Both the position numbers and the translations under genes were made by a program. This document shows, one piece after another, positions 43,975-52,381 of a stretch of DNA of 64,000 bases; positions within the stretch are counted from its first letter, which is position 1; the number at the start of each line of letters is the position of its first letter. The notes beneath the pieces are model-generated. The model worked only from the letters and a program-made list of their open reading frames with translations. It did not search any database and was not told where the DNA came from. This DNA comes from JAHDFB01 sp965658745 (GTDB taxonomy: Bacteria; Bacteroidota; Bacteroidia; Chitinophagales; Saprospiraceae), in contig CBFHTK010000014.1 in NCBI GenBank assembly GCA_965658745.1, positions 1 to 64,000 of the forward strand, read 5' to 3'.

Positions 43975-45360
43975 TTACTCGGTTCTTTGATTCTCCTTTC
44001 CCCAAAATTCAAGATTTGGACATGTTCGGAAGCGCTCGTCGATCTGTACGTAAGTATTTTGAGCTTTATCTTCAACCCACTTTGAAAAGTATTCATTCTT
44101 CTTATTTTCTTTCGCAAAAAATTGAATCTTGGAATAGTCTTCTTTAAGGTTTGCTTTGTGCGGCCGCGTACGGCTCAACAATTTAATAATACGATATTGC
44201 GTCTCACCTTGTGCATTTGTATACTCAATCGGCTCTGTAATATCTCCTTCTTTGAGACCTTCAATCTCGAAATATATATCCGGCGGCAAATCGCCAGTTT
44301 CAAAAAATGTTGTCCCATTAGCAGGATTGACTAGTCGGCCATTGTTGTTATAACTCTCTTCGTCCTCCGAACTGTATTTCTTAATTGCTTTTTGGAAAGT
44401 GATTGAATCTATTTCGATCTCATTCTTAATATCAATTAAAATCTGTTTGGTCAATTCCAAATCATCATAAGTGATATTTGGTTTAAAGAGAATATGTCTA
44501 GTATTAACTGTATTTCCTCTCCTTCCCATCAACTGAATAATGTGAAAACCAAAGGGTGATTCCACAGGTTCTGATATTTCCTCTTTCTCAAGTGAATAGG
44601 CAACTGCCTCAAATTCTGGCACAAAAGTACCTCTTGCTTGCCATCCCAAATCTCCTCCTACGCGTTTTGAACCCGGATCATCAGAATGTCTTTTAGCCAA
44701 TGCCGGAAAATCTCCACCATCCAACAATTCTTGATAAACTTGATTGGCCATATCAAGTGCTTTTTGTCTTTCTTCGTCGTTTACCTGTGGCACTAAAACA
44801 ATCTCCGCAACTTCTACCTCAGCATTGAAATATGGCAGGGAGTCAGGATCTATTTGATTAAAAAACTCCTTTGTTTCGCTAGGTGTAATTGTAATTGCGT
44901 CAAATAAACTGGCTCGCATTCTATCGGACAAAAGCATCTCTCGCATATTCACTCGCATCCAATCCTTTACTTCATTAACTGTCTGACCATAGTATTCTTC
45001 AAAGAAGTCAGTATCGCCGTTCATTTGACGAAGAATACTTTCGATCCGAAAATCTAACTGCTGAGCAACCTCTGCATCGCTGACAACAATACTATCAAGT
45101 TTTGCTTGATCAATCATGATCTTTTGGGCCATGAGCCCCTCAAGAACATTACAACGCTCTTCATCACTGATAGTACCCTGCGTTTCCATCAAATACGAAA
45201 ATTGTTTTTCAACATCAGACAGAAGTATATACTCACTTCCCACTTGCGCCACTACTTTGTCAACTAATTGCTGAGCTTGCGCAAAACTTGCCATCATCAT
45301 CAGGCAGAACAAACTTATATAAAGGCTATATTTCATTATCATTCTATTTTGGCAGTTCAA
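43975..45360 (-). CDS. SurA-like periplasmic peptidyl-prolyl isomerase
   Basis: 461 aa with a signal peptide (YSLYISLFCLMMMASFAQAQ), a SurA N-domain (VDKVVAQVGSEYILLSDVEK) and two parvulin domains: the first with HSDDPGSKRVGGDLGWQARG and PFGFHIIQLMGRRG, the second more diverged (NTRHILFKPN). Such proteins help fold outer-membrane proteins in the periplasm. It is the third gene in a tight operon of folding factors, 8 bp after the preceding one, and has its own terminator. Confidence 0.9.
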   Translation of the reverse strand: MNCQNRMIMKYSLYISLFCLMMMASFAQAQQLVDKVVAQVGSEYILLSDVEKQFSYLMETQGTISDEERCNVLEGLMAQKIMIDQAKLDSIVVSDAEVAQQLDFRIESILRQMNGDTDFFEEYYGQTVNEVKDWMRVNMREMLLSDRMRASLFDAITITPSETKEFFNQIDPDSLPYFNAEVEVAEIVLVPQVNDEERQKALDMANQVYQELLDGGDFPALAKRHSDDPGSKRVGGDLGWQARGTFVPEFEAVAYSLEKEEISEPVESPFGFHIIQLMGRRGNTVNTRHILFKPNITYDDLELTKQILIDIKNEIEIDSITFQKAIKKYSSEDEESYNNNGRLVNPANGTTFFETGDLPPDIYFEIEGLKEGDITEPIEYTNAQGETQYRIIKLLSRTRPHKANLKEDYSKIQFFAKENKKNEYFSKWVEDKAQNTYVQIDERFRTCPNLEFWGKENQRTE

Positions 45361-45368
45361 TCCGTAAA

Positions 45369-46196
45369 CTAATCTGCAATCTTAATTTTTTTCTGCTGCA
45401 ATGCCTTGTTATAAAGTTCAGAACTATACTCTGAAAGCAGAAGTTGTTTTCTATTTTCTAAAATCGCACGTTCAAGTTTGTCTTTCATATAAGATAACGG
45501 CGCAATTTCATTTTTGTCGATCTTCTCATATACTCTAATGAAAAATAAATTCGAATCATTTTCCCTAAAGTAGTCTTCATCTCGATCAATCTCTTCTTCA
45601 GATATCAGATCGTGAGGTATATATTGATTGATCTCCTCCCAGCTATGCCATCTTGATGTATCCTTCAGATGAATATCCACTTGACTAGCAAAAGAATTTC
45701 GCCACTCTTCAATATCCTTCTTTTTGAAATAATTGATTAGATCAAGCCTATCCTGATGCTCTGCTGGAGTTACTACAAGCTCAATCTTAAAAATTGAATA
45801 TCTTAGTTTGTAGTTATTCTTCAAACTCGCATAGGCATCATTTAACTCAGCCTCACTAATTGTCTTGTTAAGATTACGTTCAACAAATCGCTCTTTATGC
45901 TTCTGTATAATCAGAGATGAACGATATTGATCAATCAAATCGCCAATTTCTTGTTGATCCGATTTGCTCAATGCAGCTTTTTCAAGAAACAAACTTTTTC
46001 GTATCCAACTATCAACATATTGCGCTCTAATCACTCCATTATCTGCTTCTTCTTCTAGCGCACTTTCGACATCAGACTCATATAGGGCTGATTCATAAAC
46101 TTTTGCAACAAGTGTATCATCAGGTTTCTGCTGATTCTCGCATTGGGTCAAGCCCAAAAGAAGAAGAATGAAGAAAATAAAGAATCGTATCTGCAT
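45369..46196 (-). CDS. Lipoprotein with SurA/PpiC N-domain-like helices, no clear isomerase domain
   Basis: 275 aa with a lipoprotein signal (FFILLLLGLTQCENQ, Cys19). The sequence is largely helical with KVYESALYESDVESALEEE and SWIRKSLFLEKAAL, the same layout as the N-terminal chaperone domain of its two neighbours. A parvulin core with its GG...GWHIV pattern is not seen. It may be a membrane-anchored holdase or docking partner. Its start overlaps the stop of the preceding gene (TAATG) and it lies 8 bp from the next. Confidence 0.78.
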   Translation of the reverse strand: MQIRFFIFFILLLLGLTQCENQQKPDDTLVAKVYESALYESDVESALEEEADNGVIRAQYVDSWIRKSLFLEKAALSKSDQQEIGDLIDQYRSSLIIQKHKERFVERNLNKTISEAELNDAYASLKNNYKLRYSIFKIELVVTPAEHQDRLDLINYFKKKDIEEWRNSFASQVDIHLKDTSRWHSWEEINQYIPHDLISEEEIDRDEDYFRENDSNLFFIRVYEKIDKNEIAPLSYMKDKLERAILENRKQLLLSEYSSELYNKALQQKKIKIAD

Positions 46197-48157
46197 TACT
46201 TTATTAGTGATTTTAGCGCTTCTTCATTCGTCACAACTTTATACTTCTTTCGAAGTTCTGAGACCCATTCCTTTTCTAATTTATCTTGATAATCAGCTTC
46301 AATGTATCCTCTTGCCTCTACAAGTGTCTTCAATGCTGGTGGGATAATTTCGTCAATCTTGATCAATTTGGTTATTCCTTTTCTTGTATCCTCTATAGGG
46401 CTAGAAATACTTTTCTTAGCGAATTTAACCCCTGCTACTTCTCTACTGCCTCTTTCATAAACTCCTTGAGTATAGGTAAATATATCTCCAAACTTCTCTT
46501 TCAACCATTCTGGTGATTTCTTCTTTGCCTTTCTAGAAAACTTCTTAATCACTTTCTCGTCGGTCGAATTTACAATGTAAGTTTTCGTTTTAGCACGCTC
46601 TTTCCACATGTAGTTTGACTTGTTGGCTTCATAAAAAGCTTTCAAACCAACCGTATCTTGCGACGCTTTGTCCCATACATTGATCTTCGTTACCTCAAAA
46701 AGCAATATCCCCTCTTCATACTCGCGCATGATCGATTTAAACTCAGGATATTTCATTTCTAGTTGCTTCTCCTCAAACTTAATAGCAGACTCATCTACAA
46801 ATTCCTTGTACAATTTATTAACAGCATCAGGAATTGGTAATTCATCCATTCTTAGACGCGAACGAGTGTTGCTTTTAGCATATTCTGCGAAATCTGAAAC
46901 AGAATACTTCGTATCACCAAAGCTGAAAAGGGTTTCATCATTCTGATCGATACCTTTCCACTTGTATGAAAAGAAACTCTTATCTAGATTACTTGTAAAT
47001 TCCTTGAGACCTTTCGTGTTTTCCGCGAATTTCGCATCATCTTTAATTCGATCAACCATGCTCAAGGTTGCCTTTTTATATCTAGGATCTTTGAGTACTT
47101 TAGCCTTCATTATTTTCTTAGCGTCCTCGTAAGATGGAGGAGTCTTTTTAGACACTCTCTTTACAATATGCCAACCTGCTGAAGTTTGAAATGGCGCTGA
47201 ATAATCTCCGTCTTTCATCAGTCCAAAAGAAGCCTCTTCAAAAGCTTTTTCAAATCGATTAATACCAAAGTATCCGATGTACCCGCCGTTGGATGCCGAT
47301 GCCTTATCCTCACTTTTCGTTCTTGCTAACTCTGAAAAATCTGTGCCGGACTGTAACATTTGATACAAGGAATCAATTTTCGCTTTTGGGTCCGTTGTCG
47401 TTCTTCTTTGGCTTTTTTTACGAACTAGAATATGAGCAACTTCCATTTCACCTCTTGCTTCTCTTACATCATCAAGTCGCACCAAGTGTATACCCAGTTT
47501 GGTTCTTACAGGATCTGAAACTTCTCCTTTATCTAGTGCATACGAAGCATTTTCTAGTTCATAAAATCCACTAGGGAACATTGCTGTAAGAAATCCCAAT
47601 GAGCCGACTTTACTTTTACTTAATTTATCTTCCGAATACATTTGGACAGCTTTCTCAAATGACAATCCGCCCTGAATTTCCTGACGTACCTCTGCAGCCT
47701 TTCGATAAGCTTTGTCAATCTGATCTTGAGTAGCTTGACCTGGAAGGCTGAAAAGTATATGTGAGATTTTGACATCCGTCTTTGAACGCTCATATACCTC
47801 ATCGATCAGTCGATTTGTTACCTCTTTGTCAGTCAAGTACGATTTAGCTAGTTGTTTGCGATATCCATCAAGCTCTTTCATCAAGGAAGGAATTGTATCC
47901 ATCTTCAATTCCTTTGCGCGTTGAACTTTTAATTTGAACTTCACATACAGATCAAGATATTCACGCAAACTTGCTTCACTGTAGTCTGTATCTTTACCAG
48001 TATTTTTTGAATAGATATAATCAAATTCACTGACATGAACTGGGTTTCCTTCTACCGTAAAAAGCACGGGATCTTCTTGGTTTCCAGTTTGAGCGAAAGC
48101 AGAAAATGCATATAAAAAGCAACCTGTCAATAATACTAAACGTAACATGTGATTCAT
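46196..48157 (-). CDS. PpiC-type peptidyl-prolyl isomerase with two parvulin domains
   Basis: 653 aa from the start chosen at 48157, with signal peptide LVLLTGCFLYAFSAFAQ. Two parvulin domains are visible: KISHILFSLPGQAT...SKVGSLGFLTAMFPSGF, and VAHILVRKKS...NGGYIGYFGINRFEKAFEEA...SAGWHIVKRV. A long C-terminal helical region with another chaperone-like part follows. The ATG at 48232 would lie upstream of a TATTTTTG promoter box, so it is unlikely. First gene of a three-gene folding-factor operon for outer-membrane or secreted proteins. Confidence 0.9.
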   Translation of the reverse strand: MNHMLRLVLLTGCFLYAFSAFAQTGNQEDPVLFTVEGNPVHVSEFDYIYSKNTGKDTDYSEASLREYLDLYVKFKLKVQRAKELKMDTIPSLMKELDGYRKQLAKSYLTDKEVTNRLIDEVYERSKTDVKISHILFSLPGQATQDQIDKAYRKAAEVRQEIQGGLSFEKAVQMYSEDKLSKSKVGSLGFLTAMFPSGFYELENASYALDKGEVSDPVRTKLGIHLVRLDDVREARGEMEVAHILVRKKSQRRTTTDPKAKIDSLYQMLQSGTDFSELARTKSEDKASASNGGYIGYFGINRFEKAFEEASFGLMKDGDYSAPFQTSAGWHIVKRVSKKTPPSYEDAKKIMKAKVLKDPRYKKATLSMVDRIKDDAKFAENTKGLKEFTSNLDKSFFSYKWKGIDQNDETLFSFGDTKYSVSDFAEYAKSNTRSRLRMDELPIPDAVNKLYKEFVDESAIKFEEKQLEMKYPEFKSIMREYEEGILLFEVTKINVWDKASQDTVGLKAFYEANKSNYMWKERAKTKTYIVNSTDEKVIKKFSRKAKKKSPEWLKEKFGDIFTYTQGVYERGSREVAGVKFAKKSISSPIEDTRKGITKLIKIDEIIPPALKTLVEARGYIEADYQDKLEKEWVSELRKKYKVVTNEEALKSLIK

Positions 48158-48208
48158 TTCAGATTTATTTACTTTGTATTTAATATATAATTGGGTTGAA
48201 AACGGGTG

Positions 48209-48216
48209 CAAAAATA
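48209..48216 (-). promoter_or_regulatory. -7 box TATTTTTG of the PpiC/SurA operon
   Basis: Minus-strand match to TAnnTTTG about 50 bp before the start at 48157. It supports that start over the ATG at 48232. Confidence 0.4.
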
Positions 48217-48349
48217 GTAATTTACCACCCAAAATACCTCATAAACGAAAAGGACTTGTGAGCTAGTATATAAAACGACTGTATTGATCGGAAACATGGC
48301 CTATTGAATGAGAATTATTAGATGTTGAAATGAATCAGATTTACTATTT

Positions 48350-48556
48350 ATGAACAAGAATAAAAAGCGTTGGTTCCTTCAAGGAACCATTGGGATCTTA
48401 TTTGCCGGTGCGGGAGTCAGCATGTTAATAGAAGCGGGTTTTTACAAACATTCAGATCCAGGTATGATTCAATGGGTTTTAGCTGGTACTTTATCCTTGG
48501 TTGTCTTCATGGCAGGACTGATATTGATGATAGATTCTATTCGTTATCGAGAATAG
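48350..48556 (+). CDS. Small two-span membrane protein
   Basis: 68 aa with two hydrophobic segments (FLQGTIGILFAGAGVSMLIEA and WVLAGTLSLVVFMAGLILMI), basic residues at the N-terminus, so a small inner-membrane hairpin protein. Transcribed divergently from the folding-factor operon. No family recognised. Confidence 0.65.
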   Translation: MNKNKKRWFLQGTIGILFAGAGVSMLIEAGFYKHSDPGMIQWVLAGTLSLVVFMAGLILMIDSIRYRE

Positions 48557-48705
48557 CTTGGTGCGATGTAAATCTGAATTACTTAGCTACAAAATTATCA
48601 CTCTTAAAGAGTTTATGGAAAGAATTCCGATGCAATACCCTTATATTTCAAGGTAGTTGAGATCTTGGACTTGTAGTTTTTAATTTTTTGTCCGTCTTAG
48701 AAAAT

Positions 48706-48740
48706 AAAAAACCGTTTCCAGAACATGTCTAGAAACGGTT
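48706..48740 (-). terminator. Terminator of the coiled-coil protein gene
   Basis: On the minus strand AACCGTTTC and GAAACGGTT form a 9-bp stem followed by six T. It lies about 40 bp after the stop at 48778. Confidence 0.8.
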
Positions 48741-48777
48741 ATAGATTTCAATTAGTCTTTTCAAGTCTGGATGCCTG

Positions 48778-49470
48778 CTACATTTTTGTTTTCTTCTTAC
48801 CTACGCTAGCAAGTCTCTCTTTCATTCTGATCATCAGATTCTTCTGTGCATCTATTTCGATTGCCTTTTCTTCATGAGCAACAGCATTCTCCTCGATGTT
48901 CTTTTCAGCTTTTGCAATTTCTTCCTTTGCATCTTCTATATCCTTCTCGTAAGACTCCTTGTCTTTTTCAAGTCCTTTAAGATCTTTCTCCAGCTTAGCA
49001 AGGTTTTTATCTTCAGCCTTTAGAAGTTCTTCAACGTGTAATTTTTCAGCCTCTACAGCAAAGTCATTCACAAGGTTCTTAGCCGCTTTCAAGGTTTTTG
49101 GATCTTCCGAAGCAGATACAAAAGCTCCTCCATTATCTATCCACAAATACAATCGAGAATTGCCTTTGAGGTCTTCAACTTTTGAATATATATCTAACTT
49201 CTTATCACTTACCAAAGGAATTGAAATCCCTTCAGCGTAGTATTCGTCAGCTTTACGATTTCTCTTCAGCTTTCCATACTCCTTCATAAAATCTTGCCAA
49301 TAATTCTCAGCATCTTTTGAAGAAATTTCATTCATATCTAATACAATAGCTGGCTGGCTTCCTAAGCTCATTGTAACATCTTTGTCATATGCTTCCAACT
49401 GTGCAGACACCATTCCTGTGAAAGCGAGAAATAAGGCGACGAATAAAGTAGTAATTGTTTGTTTCATCAT
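48778..49470 (-). CDS. Exported protein with C-terminal coiled coil
   Basis: 230 aa from the start chosen at 49470. Signal peptide TLFVALFLAFTGMVSAQ. A compact domain (residues 25-130) with MSLGSQPAIVLDMNEISSKD and LYLWIDNGGAFVSASEDP is followed by about 90 residues of charged coiled coil (AKLEKDLKGLEKDKESYEKD). No known motif. Probably periplasmic. It stands alone with a strong terminator. Confidence 0.78.
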   Translation of the reverse strand: MMKQTITTLFVALFLAFTGMVSAQLEAYDKDVTMSLGSQPAIVLDMNEISSKDAENYWQDFMKEYGKLKRNRKADEYYAEGISIPLVSDKKLDIYSKVEDLKGNSRLYLWIDNGGAFVSASEDPKTLKAAKNLVNDFAVEAEKLHVEELLKAEDKNLAKLEKDLKGLEKDKESYEKDIEDAKEEIAKAEKNIEENAVAHEEKAIEIDAQKNLMIRMKERLASVGKKKTKM

Positions 49471-50065
49471 TTTGATTTTAGTTCTATACATACACCTTCA
49501 AACTGATATGACACGTATAATGTGAAATGCTATTAATGCAGGGCTGTTTACTCAAGATAGACCCTCAATTTATTAACTGAAACCAAAATAACAAAGTTCC
49601 TGATTCCAAATTTTTAACGAATTGCGTTCTTTGATAGTTACAAACGAGATTAGTTCCGACGAATTGCCATTTATAACCATATGGAAAACTATAGATATTT
49701 ATAGACGGAAATTTCCCTTCATTAAGCAAACAATACAAAAATCATATGGTAGAAATAAAAATATGAAAAGTTTTCTACCATTGTAGATAGCTAAGCCAAG
49801 ACCATTACTTCTTGTAAAAATACCCCAAGTGAAATTCTAGTTAGCTGTATTCCTTAAAACATTCTATATCAGCTAGTTAGAGCATGAAAATCAATGGTAA
49901 CGCTATTTTGGGCCCCTGAGCCCGTTTCTATTTCAAAAACGTGACACTCTATTGAATCTCAACACATTACAAGAAATAAATATGTAAATTATTCCTATGT
50001 TTCTGAACTGTTTGGGTTCTATTATACGTTAGCAGCATACGGTCGAAAGGCAAGGCAAAAATCAC

Positions 50066-50104
50066 TTTTCCACATTGAAAGAAGTTTTGCACAGCTTGTC
50101 CACA
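50066..50104 (+). promoter_or_regulatory. Cluster of three DnaA-box-like 9-mers before dnaB
   Basis: TTTTCCACA (50066-50074), TTTTGCACA (50085-50093) and TTGTCCACA (50096-50104) are within one or two mismatches of TTATCCACA, in one orientation within 39 bp. They lie 80-120 bp before the dnaB start. DnaA control of dnaB is inference. Confidence 0.35.
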
Positions 50105-50156
50105 AATGTCAAAATATTGAATTAAGTCTCAATCATTTTCTTAGTTCAAACTCATT

Positions 50157-50164
50157 TACATTTG
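50157..50164 (+). promoter_or_regulatory. -7 box TACATTTG of dnaB
   Basis: Exact match to TAnnTTTG, ending 19 bp before the dnaB start. Confidence 0.45.
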
Positions 50165-50183
50165 TACATTCTAAAGAAATCTT

Positions 50184-51273
50184 ATGGCAGAAAATTCAAA
50201 ACTAACAGCTATTCCAGGCAAGGTAAAAGAGCAACAATTCCAACGAGAATTAAATAATGCTTCTTATGGAAGAGTGCTACCACAAGCTACCGAACTTGAG
50301 GAAGCTGTTTTAGGTGCCATTATGGTTGACAAGGACGGATTAGCAGCTGTAAATAGTATTCTGCGCCCCGAAAGTTTCTACGCTGAGGCCAATAAGTTGA
50401 TTTTTGAATATATGGAAGTTCTATTCAAGAATACTCAGCCTATTGACCTCCTTACAGTAAGTGAAGCGCTCAGAAAAGCGAAAAAGTTGGAGGAAGTAGG
50501 TGGTATTAATTATCTGATGAACTTGACCAATCGAGTTGCTTCGGCAGCCAATATAGAATACCACGCGAGAATCGTAGCACAGAAATTCGTTCAAAGAGAA
50601 TTAATCAAGGTTTCTAGTATGACCATCAAAGATGCTTTTGATGACACCAAAGATATTTTTGATATGCTCGATGAGGCTGAAAAGAGCCTCTACGAAATTA
50701 CTGACAAGAACATTTCACGTTCTTTTGAATCGTTAAGATCCCTAGTTGTAAGAACGCGCGAAGAAATTGAATTGGTTGCACAACAGCAACAAGATGGTAT
50801 CACTGGAGTTCCTACTGGTTTCAATGAACTTAATAAAATAACAGGTGGTTGGCAGCCAAGTGATTTAGTGATATTGGCAGCGCGACCGGGTATGGGTAAA
50901 ACTGCTTTTGTATTATCACTTGCGAGAAATGCAGCGCTTGAAGGGAAGGGTGTAGCCGTATTCTCTCTGGAGATGGGAAATACACAACTAGTACAGCGTC
51001 TTCTCGCCATGGAAAGTGAGATGAATAATGAGAAGATCCGAAAAGGGATGCTCAACGATGGAGAGTGGCTTCAATTAAATGCCGCTGTTGAACGATTAGC
51101 TGAACTACCAATCTATATCGACGATACACCTGGTATCAATATTTATGAGCTTCGCGCAAAATGTCGAAGATTAAAGAATAACCATGATATCAGTATGATC
51201 GTAATCGATTACCTGCAACTTATGACAGCAGGTGCAGGTAATGCAAAAGGTAATCGAGAACAAGAAATATCTA
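50184..51273 (+). CDS. dnaB: Replicative DNA helicase DnaB (3' end lost in gap)
   Basis: The first 363 residues are DnaB: N-terminal domain (LPQATELEEAVLGAIMVDKD), linker, and RecA-like core with Walker A RPGMGKTAFVLSLARN near residue 235, SLEMGNTQLVQRLLAMES and the Walker B IVIDYLQLM. It unwinds DNA at the replication fork as a hexamer. The normal protein has about 500-520 residues; the missing part includes motif H4 and the arginine finger and must lie in the assembly gap. The frame that runs on past the gap belongs to a different gene. Confidence 0.93.
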
Positions 51274-51370
51274 NNNNNNNNNNNNNNNNNNNNNNNNNNN
51301 NNNNNNNNNNNNNNNNNNNNNNNNNNNNNNNNNNNNNNNNNNNNNNNNNNNNNNNNNNNNNNNNNNNNNN
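51274..51370. other. Assembly gap (97 N) between dnaB and an RluB-type gene
   Basis: The gap replaces the last 130 or more codons of dnaB, any spacer, and the first half of a pseudouridine synthase gene. It must therefore stand for about 1 kb or more of real sequence, not 97 bp. Confidence 0.9.
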
Positions 51371-51746
51371 GTTAACCAATGATGGAGATTTGGCAACTAA
51401 ACTAGCACACCCTTCTTATGAAGTAAAGAAACTCTACCATGTTACGCTCGACAAGCCTATTTCTGAGGCTGATGTAAAGAAAGTAGAAGCTGGGCTTCTA
51501 TTGGAAGATGGGCTAGCTGAAGTTGACTCAGCTCGTATTATTAAAGGACGTGATAATCTAGAAATCATGGTTCAATTACATCAGGGTAAGAATCGAATTA
51601 TTCGGAGAATTTTTGAGTATATTGGTCACGAAGTGGTTCGACTTGATCGCGTATACTACGCTGGATTAACCAAAAAAGATTTACCCCGCGGATGGCATCG
51701 TCATCTTACTGAAAAGGAGATCATTATGCTGAAGCATTTTGCTTAA
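51371..51746 (+). CDS. rluB: RluB/RsuA-family pseudouridine synthase, C-terminal part
   Basis: The 124 codons after the gap read LTNDGDLATKLAHPSYEVKK, then YHVTLDKPISEADVKKVEAG, then LHQGKNRIIRRIFEYIGHEV and RVYYAGLTKKDLPRGWHRHL: the C-terminal half of 23S rRNA pseudouridine-2605 synthase-type enzymes. The catalytic Asp of GRLDxxTxGLLL sits just before LTNDG and so falls in the gap, as does the S4 RNA-binding domain. The symbol is tentative among RluB/RluE/RsuA-like members. It happens to be in the same frame as dnaB, giving a false fusion. Confidence 0.85.
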
Positions 51747-51747
51747 C

Positions 51748-51802
51748 ACTTCGGCTCCGCTCAGTGCAGGAACTTCGGCTCCGCTTAGTGCAGGAACTTC
51801 GG
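51748..51802. repeat. 24-bp tandem repeat, two copies plus a partial third
   Basis: ACTTCGGCTCCGCTCAGTGC-AGGA (51748-51771) is repeated at 51772-51795 with one change, and ACTTCGG starts a third copy. It begins 2 bp after the pseudouridine synthase stop and is GC-richer than its surroundings. A related variant (GCTTCGGCGTCGCTCAGCAG) occurs near 52184. Confidence 0.75.
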
Positions 51803-51807
51803 TGATT

Positions 51808-52146
51808 CACGAGGCGAGGTCGGGAGACTAATACCCTTGAGTTAAGACCTTTCTAAAAGTCGAACTAGAACTGTTTGAGATGCACAGTGCAGAGATTCGG
51901 GGGGACAGGGACGTGGATGTAGCGGGGAGAATCACGAAGGCTGGAAGTATAAAGATGAAAATGCTAGACTGAAAGGAGTAAGACTAAGACGAGTTTTCTA
52001 GTGAGAGAGGTTTTGTTTTTACTTTTTTTCACGGACAAAAAAAGTAAAAACACTAAAGTCACTTTATCAAGCATAATTGAATAACAAAAAGAGGCGGCAA
52101 CCGGAAAAATGCCCTCCTAAAATTTCACGAGGCGAGGGAGGGAGAC
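51808..52146. repeat. Pair of 21-bp repeats bracketing the 192-bp repeat
   Basis: CACGAGGCGAGG-TCGGGAGAC at 51808-51828 and CACGAGGCGAGG-GAGGGAGAC at 52126-52146 differ at two bases and lie on either side of repeat copy B. A small hairpin CCCGTA-GTAAT-TACGGG follows at 52204-52220. The whole 635-bp gap 51747-52381 is a repeat mosaic with no gene seen. Confidence 0.65.
51858..52049 (+). repeat. 192-bp intergenic repeat, copy B
   Basis: Same length and orientation as 39833-40024, ending in the same A/T-run dyad (ACTTTTTTT-CACGGAC-AAAAAAAGT, 52021-52045). Confidence 0.8.
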
Positions 52147-52381
52147 CCTCCTCTCAGATAAACTACCTACCCGAGCCATGCTTCGGCGTCGCTCAGCAGA
52201 ACTCCCGTAGTAATTACGGGACCGGACTTCTTGGCGAATAAGCAAAACAACTACTAGAAAAGCGCTAAAGCTCTATTCAAGCAAACGGGCACCAAAATAT
52301 CTATAGCTTCAAACACATAAGACAACCATTTTTCTTCACATTTGTAACCTTATACGAATTGATGAATTATAAACCTGGAAA

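Larger units (their letters stand above)
49492..50183. other. Long spacer upstream of dnaB, no gene seen
   Basis: About 690 bp, AT-rich, no credible frame. It contains three DnaA-box-like 9-mers and a dnaB promoter box near its right end. A GGGCCC-centred motif at 49906-49923 has an inverted near-copy at 43846-43865. Confidence 0.5.
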
